Assembly (NCBI RefSeq): GCF_014201735.1 | Contig: NZ_JACHFE010000002.1 | Location: 434,001-498,000, forward strand | Origin: Marinobacter oulmenensis | GTDB taxonomy: Bacteria > Pseudomonadota > Gammaproteobacteria > Pseudomonadales > Oleiphilaceae | Direction: 5' to 3' | DNA length: 64,000 nt | In this document: positions 17,124 through 25,237 of the stretch, one piece after another | How positions within the stretch are numbered: the first letter of the stretch is position 1 | Layout of the letters: each line of letters opens with the position of its first letter | Program-made: the position numbers and the translations under genes | Notes under the pieces: generated by a model | What the model was told of the DNA's origin: nothing | Databases searched by the model: none | What the model saw: only the letters and a program-made list of their open reading frames with translations

Positions 17124-18389
17124 ATGAATCAGGAACGTCAGCGTATTGCTGTGATTGGTGCCGGAGTGTCCGGCCTGACCACGGCCTGGCTACTGAGTGA
17201 AAAACACGATGTGGAACTGTTTGAGGCGGGCGATTACGCCGGCGGCCACACCAATACTGAAATCGTCGAGGCCGGGGGCCGTCGGTGGCCGGTGAATACC
17301 GGGTTTATCGTATTCAATGACTGGACCTACCCCAATTTCATCCGGCTCATGGACCGCCTGGGTGTGCCCTCGGAGGTCAGCGACATGAGTTTCAGTGTCG
17401 ACAGCCATGACAACGGGCTCCAATACAACGGCACGAGCCTGAACACGCTGTTCGCCCAGCGCCGGAATCTGTTCAACCCACCCTTTCTCAGAATGATCCG
17501 GGAAATCCTGCGTTTCAATCAACAGACCCGGGCCGACCTGGCCGAACAACGCATACCGGATGGGCAAACCCTGGGCGAATACCTCGACCAGCACCGGTTC
17601 AGTCGCTATTTCCGGAAATACTACATTGTGCCCATGGGTGCGGCGATCTGGTCAGCGCCGGAACTGGTCCTTGAGCGCTTCCCGGTCCGGTTCTTTCTGC
17701 AGTTTTTCAACAACCACGGCATGCTTTCCGTGGATGACCGGCCCACCTGGCGGGTGATTTCCGGTGGCTCGGCCAGCTATGTCTCGCGCATGATGGAGCG
17801 TCTGGGTCAACACACGCATCTGAACAGCCCGGTCACCACCATTGAGCGTGATGACGACGGGGTGACGGTGGTGGTCAACGGCCAGAGGCAGCGTTTTGAC
17901 CAGGTGATACTGGCCTGTCACAGCGACCAGGCTCTGGCCATGCTGGCCACGCCCACAGTCGAGGAACAGGAGATCCTGGGGGCCATCGGCTATCAGGACA
18001 ACGACGTCGTGCTGCATACCGATGACAGTGTCTTGCCCTCCAACCGGCGGGCCTGGGCGGCCTGGAATTACACCATTCCCGAGACCAGCAGCCAGCCGGT
18101 GTCAGTCACCTACAACATGAACATACTGCAGAACTTCCACGAGGCGCCGGAAACCTTCTGCGTCACCCTCAACCGCAGCCGCGATATTGATCCGGCAAAG
18201 GTGATCAAACGCTTCCGCTATGCCCACCCAGTATTTACCCTGGACGCGGTATCGGCTCAGGGCCGCTACCATGAGATTGGCAACCGGAACCGGACCCATT
18301 TCTGTGGTGCTTACTGGTTCAATGGCTTTCATGAGGATGGCGTGGTCAGCGCCCTGAGGGTGACTCAGGCTTTCGGCGTGGAGTTGTGA
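17124..18389 (+). CDS. NAD(P)/FAD-dependent oxidoreductase, COG2907 family
   Basis: The 421-residue flavoprotein has an N-terminal dinucleotide fold (IAVIGAGVSGLTTAWLL), the GGHTNT and VNTGFIVFNDWTYPNFIRL stretches diagnostic for COG2907, and a C-terminal FAD motif (CGAYWFNGFHEDGVVSAL). Relatives resemble amine oxidases and phytoene-desaturase-type enzymes and occur with DUF1365 and Cfa-like genes, in some bacteria under the RpoE-ChrR singlet-oxygen regulon. An oxidation or desaturation of a phospholipid acyl chain is plausible but inferred. It follows the SDR by 24 bp and precedes DUF1365 by one base. Confidence 0.88.
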   Translation: MNQERQRIAVIGAGVSGLTTAWLLSEKHDVELFEAGDYAGGHTNTEIVEAGGRRWPVNTGFIVFNDWTYPNFIRLMDRLGVPSEVSDMSFSVDSHDNGLQYNGTSLNTLFAQRRNLFNPPFLRMIREILRFNQQTRADLAEQRIPDGQTLGEYLDQHRFSRYFRKYYIVPMGAAIWSAPELVLERFPVRFFLQFFNNHGMLSVDDRPTWRVISGGSASYVSRMMERLGQHTHLNSPVTTIERDDDGVTVVVNGQRQRFDQVILACHSDQALAMLATPTVEEQEILGAIGYQDNDVVLHTDDSVLPSNRRAWAAWNYTIPETSSQPVSVTYNMNILQNFHEAPETFCVTLNRSRDIDPAKVIKRFRYAHPVFTLDAVSAQGRYHEIGNRNRTHFCGAYWFNGFHEDGVVSALRVTQAFGVEL

Positions 18390-18390
18390 C

Positions 18391-19290
18391 ATGGCCAGCG
18401 AGTGGCTAGAAGGCACTATAAGACATCGGCGTAAGTTGCCGGTATCCCATGAGTTTAAATATCGGATCGGCATGCTGTGCCTGGATCTCGATGAATGGAC
18501 AGAGATCAGCCCGCACAGTCCGTTTTTCTCCAATGGCCGGTTCAACTGGCTGAGCCTTTACCGGGAGGATTACCTGGACCCGCACATCCCCGATCTGCGG
18601 ACTGCGGTTGAAAACCGGGTGCAGGCCGCTACCGGCTGGCGACCTGACGGCCAGATCCAGCTCATTACCCATCCACGCTACCTGGGCTACGTGTTCAATC
18701 CGGTCAGCTTTTACCTCTGTTATTCACCCGGCCAGTCCCCCGCCCGGGGGGACACACCACGGGCGATCCTGGCCCAGATCACCAACACACCCTGGAAACA
18801 GCGTCATGTCTACTGCCTTGAATGCCAGCAACCACAGGCGGGCAGTGCAGACCAGTGGCACACAGCGCAGTTCCACTTCAGCAAACGTTTTCATGTTTCC
18901 CCCTTCAATGACATGGAGCAGCACTACCAGTGGCTATTCAGTTTTCGCGGCCCCGACCTGCGCATTCACATGAATGTGAACGAGTCGGACCGGAAACATT
19001 TTGATGCCACACTGGTGGTCCGCAGACAGCCCCTGGACCGTAAAAGCATTCATGAGAGCCTGAGACGGTTTCCCCTGGAAACTCTCAAGGGCACCGCGGG
19101 CATCTACTGGAACGCCCTGCGACTCAAGCTCAAGGGAGCGCCTTTCTACGATCATCCGGATAAACGCCAGCCAGAGTCCCCAGGCTTCAGAAAAGGCACC
19201 GGTGACCGGGGAGAGGACGTCAGCGAGCCACCGGAGAACCCGTCGCAAAGCGACCGACAGACAGCAAGGGTAAGTTCATGGAGAACCTGA
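18391..19290 (+). CDS. DUF1365 family protein
   Basis: The 299-residue product matches DUF1365: N-terminal GTIRHRRKLPVSHEFKYRIGML, a central ITHPRYLGYVFNPVSFYLCY and the segment KRFHVSPFNDMEQHYQWLF. The biochemical function is unknown. It is almost always paired with a COG2907 flavoprotein and a cyclopropane-synthase-like methyltransferase, so a role in the same lipid reaction is likely. The last ~30 residues are polar and low-complexity and overlap the next gene by 13 bp. The start codon follows the previous stop by one base. Confidence 0.88.
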   Translation: MASEWLEGTIRHRRKLPVSHEFKYRIGMLCLDLDEWTEISPHSPFFSNGRFNWLSLYREDYLDPHIPDLRTAVENRVQAATGWRPDGQIQLITHPRYLGYVFNPVSFYLCYSPGQSPARGDTPRAILAQITNTPWKQRHVYCLECQQPQAGSADQWHTAQFHFSKRFHVSPFNDMEQHYQWLFSFRGPDLRIHMNVNESDRKHFDATLVVRRQPLDRKSIHESLRRFPLETLKGTAGIYWNALRLKLKGAPFYDHPDKRQPESPGFRKGTGDRGEDVSEPPENPSQSDRQTARVSSWRT

Positions 19291-20552
19291 AGACATCCGA
19301 TTCCAGCCATCGCAGTGTCACGCAATCCCTGCCACTGATCAGCCGCATCGCGCGCCAGCTTGTGTTCCAGCAATTCACCCGGCTCGGCCACGGCAGACTG
19401 GTGATCCGGGAAACCGGATTCGAGGACCGGGTGTTTGGGGATGGCGACCGCCGCTACCCGGAAGCCCGGCTGGACGTTCACAACCATGGCACCTGGCGGG
19501 ATATGGTCACCGGCGGCAGCATAGGCGCTGCGGAAGCGTTTGTGGCCGGCGACTGGTCGGCGCCGGATCTGACCGCCCTGCTCCGGTTCTTTACCCGCAA
19601 CCTGGACACCATGAACGCGTTTGAGGACAAGTTCAGCTGGCTGAGCAAACCGGCACTGAAAGCGCTGCACTGGCTCAACCGGAACACTCCGCAAGGCTCC
19701 CGGAAAAACATCAGCGCCCATTATGACCTGGGCAACGACCTGTTCAGCCTCTTTCTTGATCCGACGATGATGTATTCGTCGGCTATCTACCCGAGCGAGG
19801 AGTCAACGCTTGATGAGGCTGCAATCAACAAGCTGGACGTCATCTGCAGGAAGCTGGACCTGCAACCCGGCGACCGGGTGGTGGAAATCGGCACCGGCTG
19901 GGGCGGATTTGCGATTCATGCCGCCCGCCACTACGGCTGCCATGTGACCACCACAACCATCTCCCGGGAACAACTGGAGCTCGCCCGCGAGCGCGTCCGG
20001 CAAGCCGGGCTGGAGGATCGCATCACCCTGCTGTTCGACGACTACCGGGACCTGACCGGGCAATTCGACAAGCTGGTGTCCATTGAGATGATTGAGGCGG
20101 TCGGGCCGCAATTTCTGCCCAGTTACCTGTCCCAGATCGGTGCCCTGCTCAAGCCGGATGGTCTGGCCCTGGTACAGGCCATCAACATGCCGGAGCAACG
20201 TTACCGGCGCGCGCTGAAAAACGTGGACTTCATTCAGCGATACATTTTCCCGGGCAGCTTCATTCCGTCCTATGGCGCCATCCTGGATGCCATGGGTCGT
20301 GGCAGCGACCTGGTTCTGACCCACGCGGAAGATTTCGGGTTCCATTACGCCCGCACGCTCCGGGACTGGTGTGAACGTTTTCTGGAAAACAGCGGGCAAC
20401 TGAGCCAGCAGGGTTACGACGAGGCATTCCAGCGACTCTGGCAGTTCTATTTCTGTTACTGCGAAGCCGGATTCAGCGAACGTGCTATCGGTGTGTCGCA
20501 CCTGGTTATGGCGAAACCTGCCAACAAACGCGCCAATATTCTCAGCTTATGA
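19278..20552 (+). CDS. Cyclopropane-fatty-acyl-phospholipid synthase family methyltransferase
   Basis: This 424-residue SAM-dependent enzyme transfers a methylene/methyl group to a double bond of phospholipid acyl chains. The N-terminal lipid-binding region is followed by the SAM motif VVEIGTGWGGFAIHAARHYG, TTTISREQLELARERV, and the active-site stretch SIEMIEAVGPQFLPSY, then FIQRYIFPGSFIPS. These fit the Cfa family, but paralogues in DUF1365/COG2907 clusters can be methylases making branched or furan fatty acids, so I do not name it cfa. The start at 19278 has AAGGG upstream and lies inside the DUF1365 gene. Confidence 0.9.
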   Translation: MENLKTSDSSHRSVTQSLPLISRIARQLVFQQFTRLGHGRLVIRETGFEDRVFGDGDRRYPEARLDVHNHGTWRDMVTGGSIGAAEAFVAGDWSAPDLTALLRFFTRNLDTMNAFEDKFSWLSKPALKALHWLNRNTPQGSRKNISAHYDLGNDLFSLFLDPTMMYSSAIYPSEESTLDEAAINKLDVICRKLDLQPGDRVVEIGTGWGGFAIHAARHYGCHVTTTTISREQLELARERVRQAGLEDRITLLFDDYRDLTGQFDKLVSIEMIEAVGPQFLPSYLSQIGALLKPDGLALVQAINMPEQRYRRALKNVDFIQRYIFPGSFIPSYGAILDAMGRGSDLVLTHAEDFGFHYARTLRDWCERFLENSGQLSQQGYDEAFQRLWQFYFCYCEAGFSERAIGVSHLVMAKPANKRANILSL

Positions 20553-21073
20553 CTACTTCAAGAACTGCTCGCAACATCCTGAATTTCATCATTTTTCAGG
20601 TCGGGTGGTTTATCTGTGTACTGCAACCCGGCCTGACCTCGGCCGGCGTGGTGGCACTATTGCTGGCAGCGCATTTCGTCCTCGTCAGCCAGCGGCGCTA
20701 TCCGGAACTGCAGTTCATCGGTTTTGGCGTGGTACTCGGAGGCCTTCTGGATACCCTCTGGTTCCGTACCGGCCTTCTGGCGATACCCGGGCAGGATATT
20801 GTCCAACTGGCGCCGCCCTGGCTGGTGGCAATATGGGCCGTGTTCCTGTCTACCCTTTGCCATTCTCTGGACTGGGTGGGCCGGGTTCGCTGGCTGCCCT
20901 TCACGCTGGCGCCCGTGGCCGGGCCATTTGCCTACTGGGCAGCCAGCGAACTGGGTGCGGTCACACTGCCAGAGGGGCTGCTGTCGATTGCAGCCCTGGC
21001 CGTTGGCTGGCTGGTGCTTTTCCCCCTGCTGCTGTTTATTCGACGCAGCCTGTACCCGGAGCTTGAAACATGA
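20549..21073 (+). CDS. DUF2878 membrane protein
   Basis: The 174-residue protein is almost entirely hydrophobic with about five membrane spans (near 10-45, 53-72, 88-105, 117-135, 143-165), fitting DUF2878. Function is unknown. It starts within the stop codon of the Cfa-like gene (ATGA) and its own stop overlaps the next start, so it is translationally coupled to both. Its constant company with Cfa/DUF1365 genes suggests a membrane partner in the same lipid pathway. Confidence 0.8.
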   Translation: MTTSRTARNILNFIIFQVGWFICVLQPGLTSAGVVALLLAAHFVLVSQRRYPELQFIGFGVVLGGLLDTLWFRTGLLAIPGQDIVQLAPPWLVAIWAVFLSTLCHSLDWVGRVRWLPFTLAPVAGPFAYWAASELGAVTLPEGLLSIAALAVGWLVLFPLLLFIRRSLYPELET

Positions 21074-21807
21074 GTGTGCGGCATGCCTTCGCGCTAACCC
21101 TCCTGCTGGCCACTGGCGCCAGCCAGGGAGCGGTATTCGAGTTTTCCGGCAGCGCCGTCGCCGACGGCGGCAAACTGCTTTATAGCGAATCCCACCGTAT
21201 CGACGGGCATTGCGAAGCCGGCCGGTTCCACCCCGACGCCCACAGCGCCCGGTACGTTAAGCCGGATGCCCAAAAGCCCTTCGCGACCAAGCAACTGGAT
21301 TACCGGTCATCGCCCCTGCGCCCGGTTGTGGACTTTGAGCAGCCGGATTTTGCCGAATCCCTTGAAATCCGGTACCCGGAATCCGGGCTCGCGTCGGTCA
21401 AATGGCGCAGTCCGAAGGGTGTGGTCAAGCGGTTCGAGGTGCCCCATGGCGAGGATCTGGTGGTGGACTCCGGCTTTGATCAGTTTGTCCGGCAGCACTG
21501 GCAGGAGATCCGGGCCGGCGAACCAGTGACCTTCCGGTTTCTGGCTCCTACACGGGGTGAACACTTCGAGTTCGTGGTGGAGCCCGCCAGCGATACGTCC
21601 ATTGATTCGGATGTGGTCGTCCGTCTGCGCCCCACCAACGTTATCCTGCGGCTGGTGGTCGACCCCATCCTGCTGGGCTATACCCGCCAGGGCGCGCTGA
21701 CCGACTACGTGGGACTGACCAATATCCGCCGCAATCAGGAAGAAAACCATACCGCGCATATCCGTTACCAGGTTGAGCGCATGCCGGATTGCGCCCTCAC
21801 CGAGTAA
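21070..21807 (+). CDS. Secreted protein of unknown function, last gene of the lipid operon
   Basis: I do not recognise the family with confidence. The 245-residue product has a short Sec signal (FALTLLLATGASQG, cleavage near residue 20) and no lipobox, so it should be periplasmic. The mature part is beta-rich with few cysteines (Cys in HCEAGR and PDCALTE might pair). A hydrophobic stretch near 195-210 (VILRLVVDPILLGYT) could contact membrane. It is coupled to the DUF2878 gene by an ATGA overlap. Sequence divergence and the terminal position suggest an accessory periplasmic factor for the operon's lipid product. Confidence 0.7.
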   Translation: MSVRHAFALTLLLATGASQGAVFEFSGSAVADGGKLLYSESHRIDGHCEAGRFHPDAHSARYVKPDAQKPFATKQLDYRSSPLRPVVDFEQPDFAESLEIRYPESGLASVKWRSPKGVVKRFEVPHGEDLVVDSGFDQFVRQHWQEIRAGEPVTFRFLAPTRGEHFEFVVEPASDTSIDSDVVVRLRPTNVILRLVVDPILLGYTRQGALTDYVGLTNIRRNQEENHTAHIRYQVERMPDCALTE

Positions 21808-21881
21808 CCGGTCCCAGCCATCGAACGCCGGAACGCCTGTGGTAAACTCGCCCGCAAACCGATCCGGAGGACCCGACAGAC

Positions 21882-22694
21882 ATGATGTTCGTCTCATTCA
21901 ACGTCAACAGCATCCGTACCCGATTGCACCAGCTCAAAGCCGTGGTCGATGAGTTCCACCCGGACTTCATCGGGCTGCAGGAAACCAAGGTGGCCGACGA
22001 CCAGTTTCCGGTCGAGGAAATCCGCGAGATGGGCTATCACGTGCACTTTCACGGGCAGAAGACCCATTACGGCGTGGCCCTGCTGTCCCGCGCCGAGCCG
22101 GAAGACATCATCAAGGGCTACCCCACCGATGGCGAAGAATCCCAGCGGCGCCTGATCACCGGGCGGTTTACCGTTAACGGCGAACGGCTCACCGTCATCA
22201 ACGGCTATTTCCCCCAGGGCGAGAGCCGGGACCATCCGGTGAAGTTCCCTGCCAAGGAAAAATTCTACGCCGACCTCATGGCTTTTCTGGACGATCTGTC
22301 CCGGGAGGACGGACATATCGTTGTCATGGGCGACATGAACATCTCCCCCACCGACAAGGACATCGGTATCGGTGCGGATAACGCCAAGCGCTGGCTGCGC
22401 TCCGGCAAGTGCAGCTTCCTGCCGGAAGAGCGCGAATGGTTGAGCCAGGTCGAACAACGGGGCTTTACCGATGTGTTCCGCCACCTGCATCCCGACGAGG
22501 ACAACACTTTCAGCTGGTTTGACTATCGCAGCCGGGGTTTTGAACGGGACCCGCGCCGTGGCCTGCGTATCGACCTGATCATGGCGAACGACAGTCTGCT
22601 GCCCAAAGCCAGGGAATCCGGCGTGTCCTATGACATCCGCGCCATGGAAAGACCGTCGGATCACTGCCCGATCTGGGCCCGTTTTGATCTCTGA
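21882..22694 (+). CDS. xthA: Exodeoxyribonuclease III
   Basis: This 270-residue exonuclease III/AP endonuclease family enzyme shows MMFVSFNVNSIRTRL at the start (catalytic Asn), the GLQETKV motif with the metal-binding Glu, VVMGDMNISP (Asp/Asn), and the C-terminal SDHCPIWA with the catalytic His. It cleaves DNA 5' to abasic sites and removes 3' blocking groups during base-excision repair. It stands alone, 74 bp after the lipid operon, with GGAGG upstream of the start; ATG 21882 or 21885 are both possible. Confidence 0.95.
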   Translation: MMFVSFNVNSIRTRLHQLKAVVDEFHPDFIGLQETKVADDQFPVEEIREMGYHVHFHGQKTHYGVALLSRAEPEDIIKGYPTDGEESQRRLITGRFTVNGERLTVINGYFPQGESRDHPVKFPAKEKFYADLMAFLDDLSREDGHIVVMGDMNISPTDKDIGIGADNAKRWLRSGKCSFLPEEREWLSQVEQRGFTDVFRHLHPDEDNTFSWFDYRSRGFERDPRRGLRIDLIMANDSLLPKARESGVSYDIRAMERPSDHCPIWARFDL

Positions 22695-22804
22695 CCGGCC
22701 ATTGCCAGGCATACTCGGTACCGCCTGAAGCCGCGCCATGACTGGCCTGAGTATAAGGGCCAGTGAGATATGAAAAATCGTTTTCAACAGAAGCGGCGCC
22801 GCGC

Positions 22805-22832
22805 TTGAACTGATCAGAATCTGGGCAATACT
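22805..22832 (+). promoter_or_regulatory. Candidate sigma-70 promoter for a small transcript
   Basis: A TTGAAC -35 hexamer and an AATACT -10 hexamer are separated by 16 bp in the gene-free gap after xthA. The expected start near 22839 would give a ~92-nt RNA ending at the terminator at 22905-22931. The match is moderate, so this is a candidate only. Confidence 0.35.
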
Positions 22833-22838
22833 TCCCGT

Positions 22839-22931
22839 TACCGGCATCCATCAGTGGTGCCGGGTTGTCTGGAAGTCTTTCATGGATACTACTCGCACGC
22901 CTCTACCCGGCATCCCATGCCGGGTTTTTTT
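22839..22931 (+). ncRNA. Putative small RNA in the xthA downstream gap
   Basis: The 308-bp gap 22695-23002 holds no convincing gene. Its right part has a candidate promoter, a first hairpin (CCGGCA 22841-22846 with TGCCGG 22858-22863), a linker with two GGA triplets, and a strong terminator hairpin with a 7-T tail. Together these make a plausible ~92-nt structured RNA. The alternative is that the terminator simply ends the xthA mRNA after a long 3' UTR. No known sRNA family was recognised. Confidence 0.35.
22905..22931 (+). terminator. Rho-independent terminator
   Basis: A perfect 9-bp stem (ACCCGGCAT with ATGCCGGGT) with a 3-base loop is followed by a run of T. It lies 210 bp after the xthA stop and 72 bp before the DUF442 start, so it ends either a long xthA 3' UTR or a separate small RNA. 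Confidence 0.85.
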
Positions 22932-23002
22932 GTTATCATCGCCAGCGTACATCCAGCCTGCCCCGCACTCAGTCATGGCAGGCCCAGAACTGGAGAACGC
23001 CG

Positions 23003-23431
23003 GTGGATATCAGAAAGATCGACGACAATATTTCCGTAGCCCCGCAGATCGCCATCGAGGATGTTGCCGAGATCGCCAGGCTTGGTTTTCGCACCCTCGT
23101 AGCCAACCGCCCGGACGGTGAAGAACCCGGCCAGCCACTCATGGCTGCGATCGAGGCTGCAGCCCGCGAGCATGGACTGCAATGGGTCTATCTGCCGGTG
23201 GAATCCGGCAACATCACCGATGACGACGTGAATCGCTTTGGCCCCATGATCCGGGAAGCCGACAAACCCGTATTGGCTTTCTGCCGCTCCGGGACCCGCT
23301 GCACCGTGCTCTGGGCCCTGAGCAATGCCGGCCAGCAGAAGCCCGAGGACATTCTGTCCCAGGCCCGCAACGCCGGTTACGACATCACCGGGCTCGTGCC
23401 AAGACTGCTGCAGCAGGCCCGCAAGCAATAA
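23003..23431 (+). CDS. DUF442/TIGR01244 phosphatase-like protein
   Basis: This 142-residue protein belongs to the Blh/TIGR01244 group with a protein-tyrosine-phosphatase-like fold. It has the N-terminal DDNISVAPQIAIEDVAEIARLGFRTLVANRPDGEE typical of the family and a Cys-centred P-loop FCRSGTRCT near residue 95. Members are associated with sulfur transfer or sulfide handling and are often fused to rhodanese or beta-lactamase-fold domains; here it stands alone. The GTG start at 23003 is chosen for the upstream GGAG and the family N-terminus; the reading frame further upstream overlaps a terminator. Confidence 0.85.
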   Translation: MDIRKIDDNISVAPQIAIEDVAEIARLGFRTLVANRPDGEEPGQPLMAAIEAAAREHGLQWVYLPVESGNITDDDVNRFGPMIREADKPVLAFCRSGTRCTVLWALSNAGQQKPEDILSQARNAGYDITGLVPRLLQQARKQ

Positions 23432-23456
23432 CACCTTCTGACCGGAACCGGATTCC

Positions 23457-24569
23457 ATGTCCTACAAAGGCACCGATAACTTCAGCCACAACAAGCCCGA
23501 GCGCCTGGGCGTTCTGGTGACCAATCTGGGAACGCCCGACGCCCCTACCACACCGGCCCTGCGCCGCTATCTGGCAGAGTTTCTCTGGGATCCCCGCGTG
23601 GTGGAGGTGCCCCGGCCGATCTGGTGGATGATCCTGCATGGCATCATTCTGCGAATCCGCCCGAAGAAAAGCGCGCAGGGCTACGCCAGCGTCTGGAAAC
23701 CGGAGGGCTCGCCCCTGCTGATTCACACCGCCAAGCAGGCTGAAGGCATACGGGAGGCGCTCAAGCAGAAATACGGCAGCAACGTGGTGGTCGGCTTTGC
23801 CATGCGCTATGGCAACCCGTCCATCAGCAAGGTGCTGGACGAGATGCAGGATCAGGGTGTGCACAAGCTGCTGATTCTGCCCCTGTACCCGCAATACTCG
23901 GCATCCACCACCGCCTCCACCTTTGACGCGGTCGCCGCCGACTTCACCCGCCGGCGCTGGCTGCCGGACTTCCGGTTTGTCTCCCATTATCACGACTACC
24001 CGCCGTACATTGAGGCCATGGCGCGACACATCGAATCGCACTGGTCCAATCACGGGCGTAGCGACAAACTGATCCTGTCGTATCACGGGGTTCCCCTGAA
24101 ATACCTGAAGAAAGGCGACCCTTACCACTGCGAGTGTCACAAAACCTCACGCCTTCTGGCGGAACGGCTGGGACTGAGCCAGGACAACTACCTGACCACA
24201 TTCCAGTCCCGTTTCGGCAATGAGGAATGGCTGCAGCCCTATACCGATGAAACGCTCAAGGCGCTGCCCGGCAAAGGCGTGAAATCGGTGGATGTGTTCT
24301 GCCCGGGATTCTCCTCAGACTGTCTCGAAACCATAGAAGAGATTAACGAGGAAAACCGGGGCTACTTCCTGGAAGCAGGCGGAGAGGGCTTTGGCTACAT
24401 CCCCTGCCTGAACGCAACGCCGGGGCACATCGACGCACTGGTGCAGCTGGTTGAGGAGAACCTTAAGGGCTGGGTAACGCCAGAGAACAATCCTGAAGAG
24501 CTTGAAGCCCGGGCTCGCCGGGCGGAAGAACGCAAGCAGGCCACCTATCCGGGCCGGGACGACGTCTAG
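23457..24569 (+). CDS. hemH: Ferrochelatase
   Basis: HemH inserts Fe2+ into protoporphyrin IX as the final step of heme synthesis. The 370-residue protein has the conserved N-terminal VLVTNLGTPDAP, then EGSPLL, LILPLYPQYSASTTAS, the catalytic-His motif LSYHGVP and the C-terminal CPGFSSDCLETIEEI. Extra cysteines in YHCECHKTS are also present. A short charged tail (residues ~345-370) extends beyond the usual core. Its stop overlaps by a few bases the convergent small gene on the minus strand. Confidence 0.95.
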   Translation: MSYKGTDNFSHNKPERLGVLVTNLGTPDAPTTPALRRYLAEFLWDPRVVEVPRPIWWMILHGIILRIRPKKSAQGYASVWKPEGSPLLIHTAKQAEGIREALKQKYGSNVVVGFAMRYGNPSISKVLDEMQDQGVHKLLILPLYPQYSASTTASTFDAVAADFTRRRWLPDFRFVSHYHDYPPYIEAMARHIESHWSNHGRSDKLILSYHGVPLKYLKKGDPYHCECHKTSRLLAERLGLSQDNYLTTFQSRFGNEEWLQPYTDETLKALPGKGVKSVDVFCPGFSSDCLETIEEINEENRGYFLEAGGEGFGYIPCLNATPGHIDALVQLVEENLKGWVTPENNPEELEARARRAEERKQATYPGRDDV

Positions 24570-24763
24570 CCGTCGTCCTCTTTCCTTTCTTCGTCTTCCG
24601 GGGCCGGAACCGACTGGCACAACGTGCAGTCTTCGGTATCAACACCGGCCCCGCCCGTTTCCACATACCGGATACGATGGCTGGCACGACCGCGATTGGC
24701 GGAGACCGCAAAGCGGCGGTCAGACCTGTCGGAAACAGTCGCAGAATCGGTTTTGTCGGCCAT
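24566..24763 (-). CDS. Small hypothetical protein with a CxxC motif
   Basis: This is an unrecognised 65-residue, charged, probably cytosolic protein. It contains one CxxC (DCTLC near residue 48) that could bind zinc or act in redox, and an acidic, lysine-rich tail. An AGGTGA ribosome site lies about 6-8 bases before ATG 24763. Its stop lies inside the end of hemH on the other strand (4-bp tail overlap). Coding status is uncertain because the gene is short, but the ribosome site and the gap it fills support it. Confidence 0.5.
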   Translation of the reverse strand: MADKTDSATVSDRSDRRFAVSANRGRASHRIRYVETGGAGVDTEDCTLCQSVPAPEDEERKEDDG

Positions 24764-24896
24764 GATCATCACCTGCTGATAGATGCTTCGGGAATGAGCT
24801 TGGAAATATAATGGAGATCGGCGCGCAGAATACAAGTGCTTTGCGCTTGCTGACAGGTGCAGGGAAGGAGATCACAGAAAAGGGAGAAGAAGAAAA

Positions 24897-24987
24897 TGGC
24901 GGTGGGCCAGGGATTCGAACCCCGGGACGGCTACTAACCGTCGGCGGTTTTCAAGACCGCTGCATTCAGCCACTCTGCCAGCCCACC
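24897..24987 (-). tRNA. tRNA-Ser (anticodon UGA)
   Basis: On the minus strand a 91-nt class II tRNA is seen: the acceptor stem GGTGGGC pairs with GCCCACC, followed by discriminator G and an encoded CCA. The anticodon stem-loop GCGGT-CTTGAAA-ACCGC gives anticodon TGA (24951-24953). The long variable arm (GACGGTTAGTAGCCGTC) is typical of serine tRNA, and the T loop is GTTCGAATCC. A pyrimidine-rich, T-heavy stretch follows. A strong promoter lies 58 bp upstream. Confidence 0.97.
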
Positions 24988-25044
24988 GTCTTGTCACGAA
25001 AGCGATTTTCGCCGCCTCCGGCTGCCGTTGCGACAGCGGTGGGA

Positions 25045-25072
25045 ATGATACCGGATTTGCCCCCACTGTCAA
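25045..25072 (-). promoter_or_regulatory. Sigma-70 promoter of tRNA-Ser
   Basis: On the minus strand a perfect -35 TTGACA (25072-25067) and -10 TATCAT (25050-25045) are separated by 16 bp. The predicted start near 25038 would leave a ~50-nt leader removed by RNase processing before the mature tRNA at 24987. Confidence 0.8.
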
Positions 25073-25175
25073 CGCCCAGCCGAAAAAACGATGCAAATTC
25101 CATGGCTTCGGAGACTGCAGCAGAAAATTACGTGCCCGTAATGGAATCCACGGCGGTATTTGCTGTCGTAAATGA

Positions 25176-25203
25176 TTGAAAGTTGCGTATTCAACATTAT
25201 CAT
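25176..25203 (+). promoter_or_regulatory. Sigma-70 promoter of yccA
   Basis: A -35 TTGAAA and -10 TATCAT are separated by 16 bp, giving a predicted start near 25210 and a ~28-nt leader with GGAGAG before the yccA ATG. The -35 also forms the left arm of a short inverted repeat (TTGAA...TTCAA). It is divergent from the tRNA-Ser promoter ~100 bp away. Confidence 0.7.
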
Positions 25204-25237
25204 GAAGTACAGCATCCAGCTTTATTGAACGGAGAGT

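Noticed and set aside
22854-23039. 61-codon frame in the xthA-DUF442 gap
   Set aside because: It runs through a strong terminator hairpin and into DUF442 in another frame, and lacks a ribosome site.
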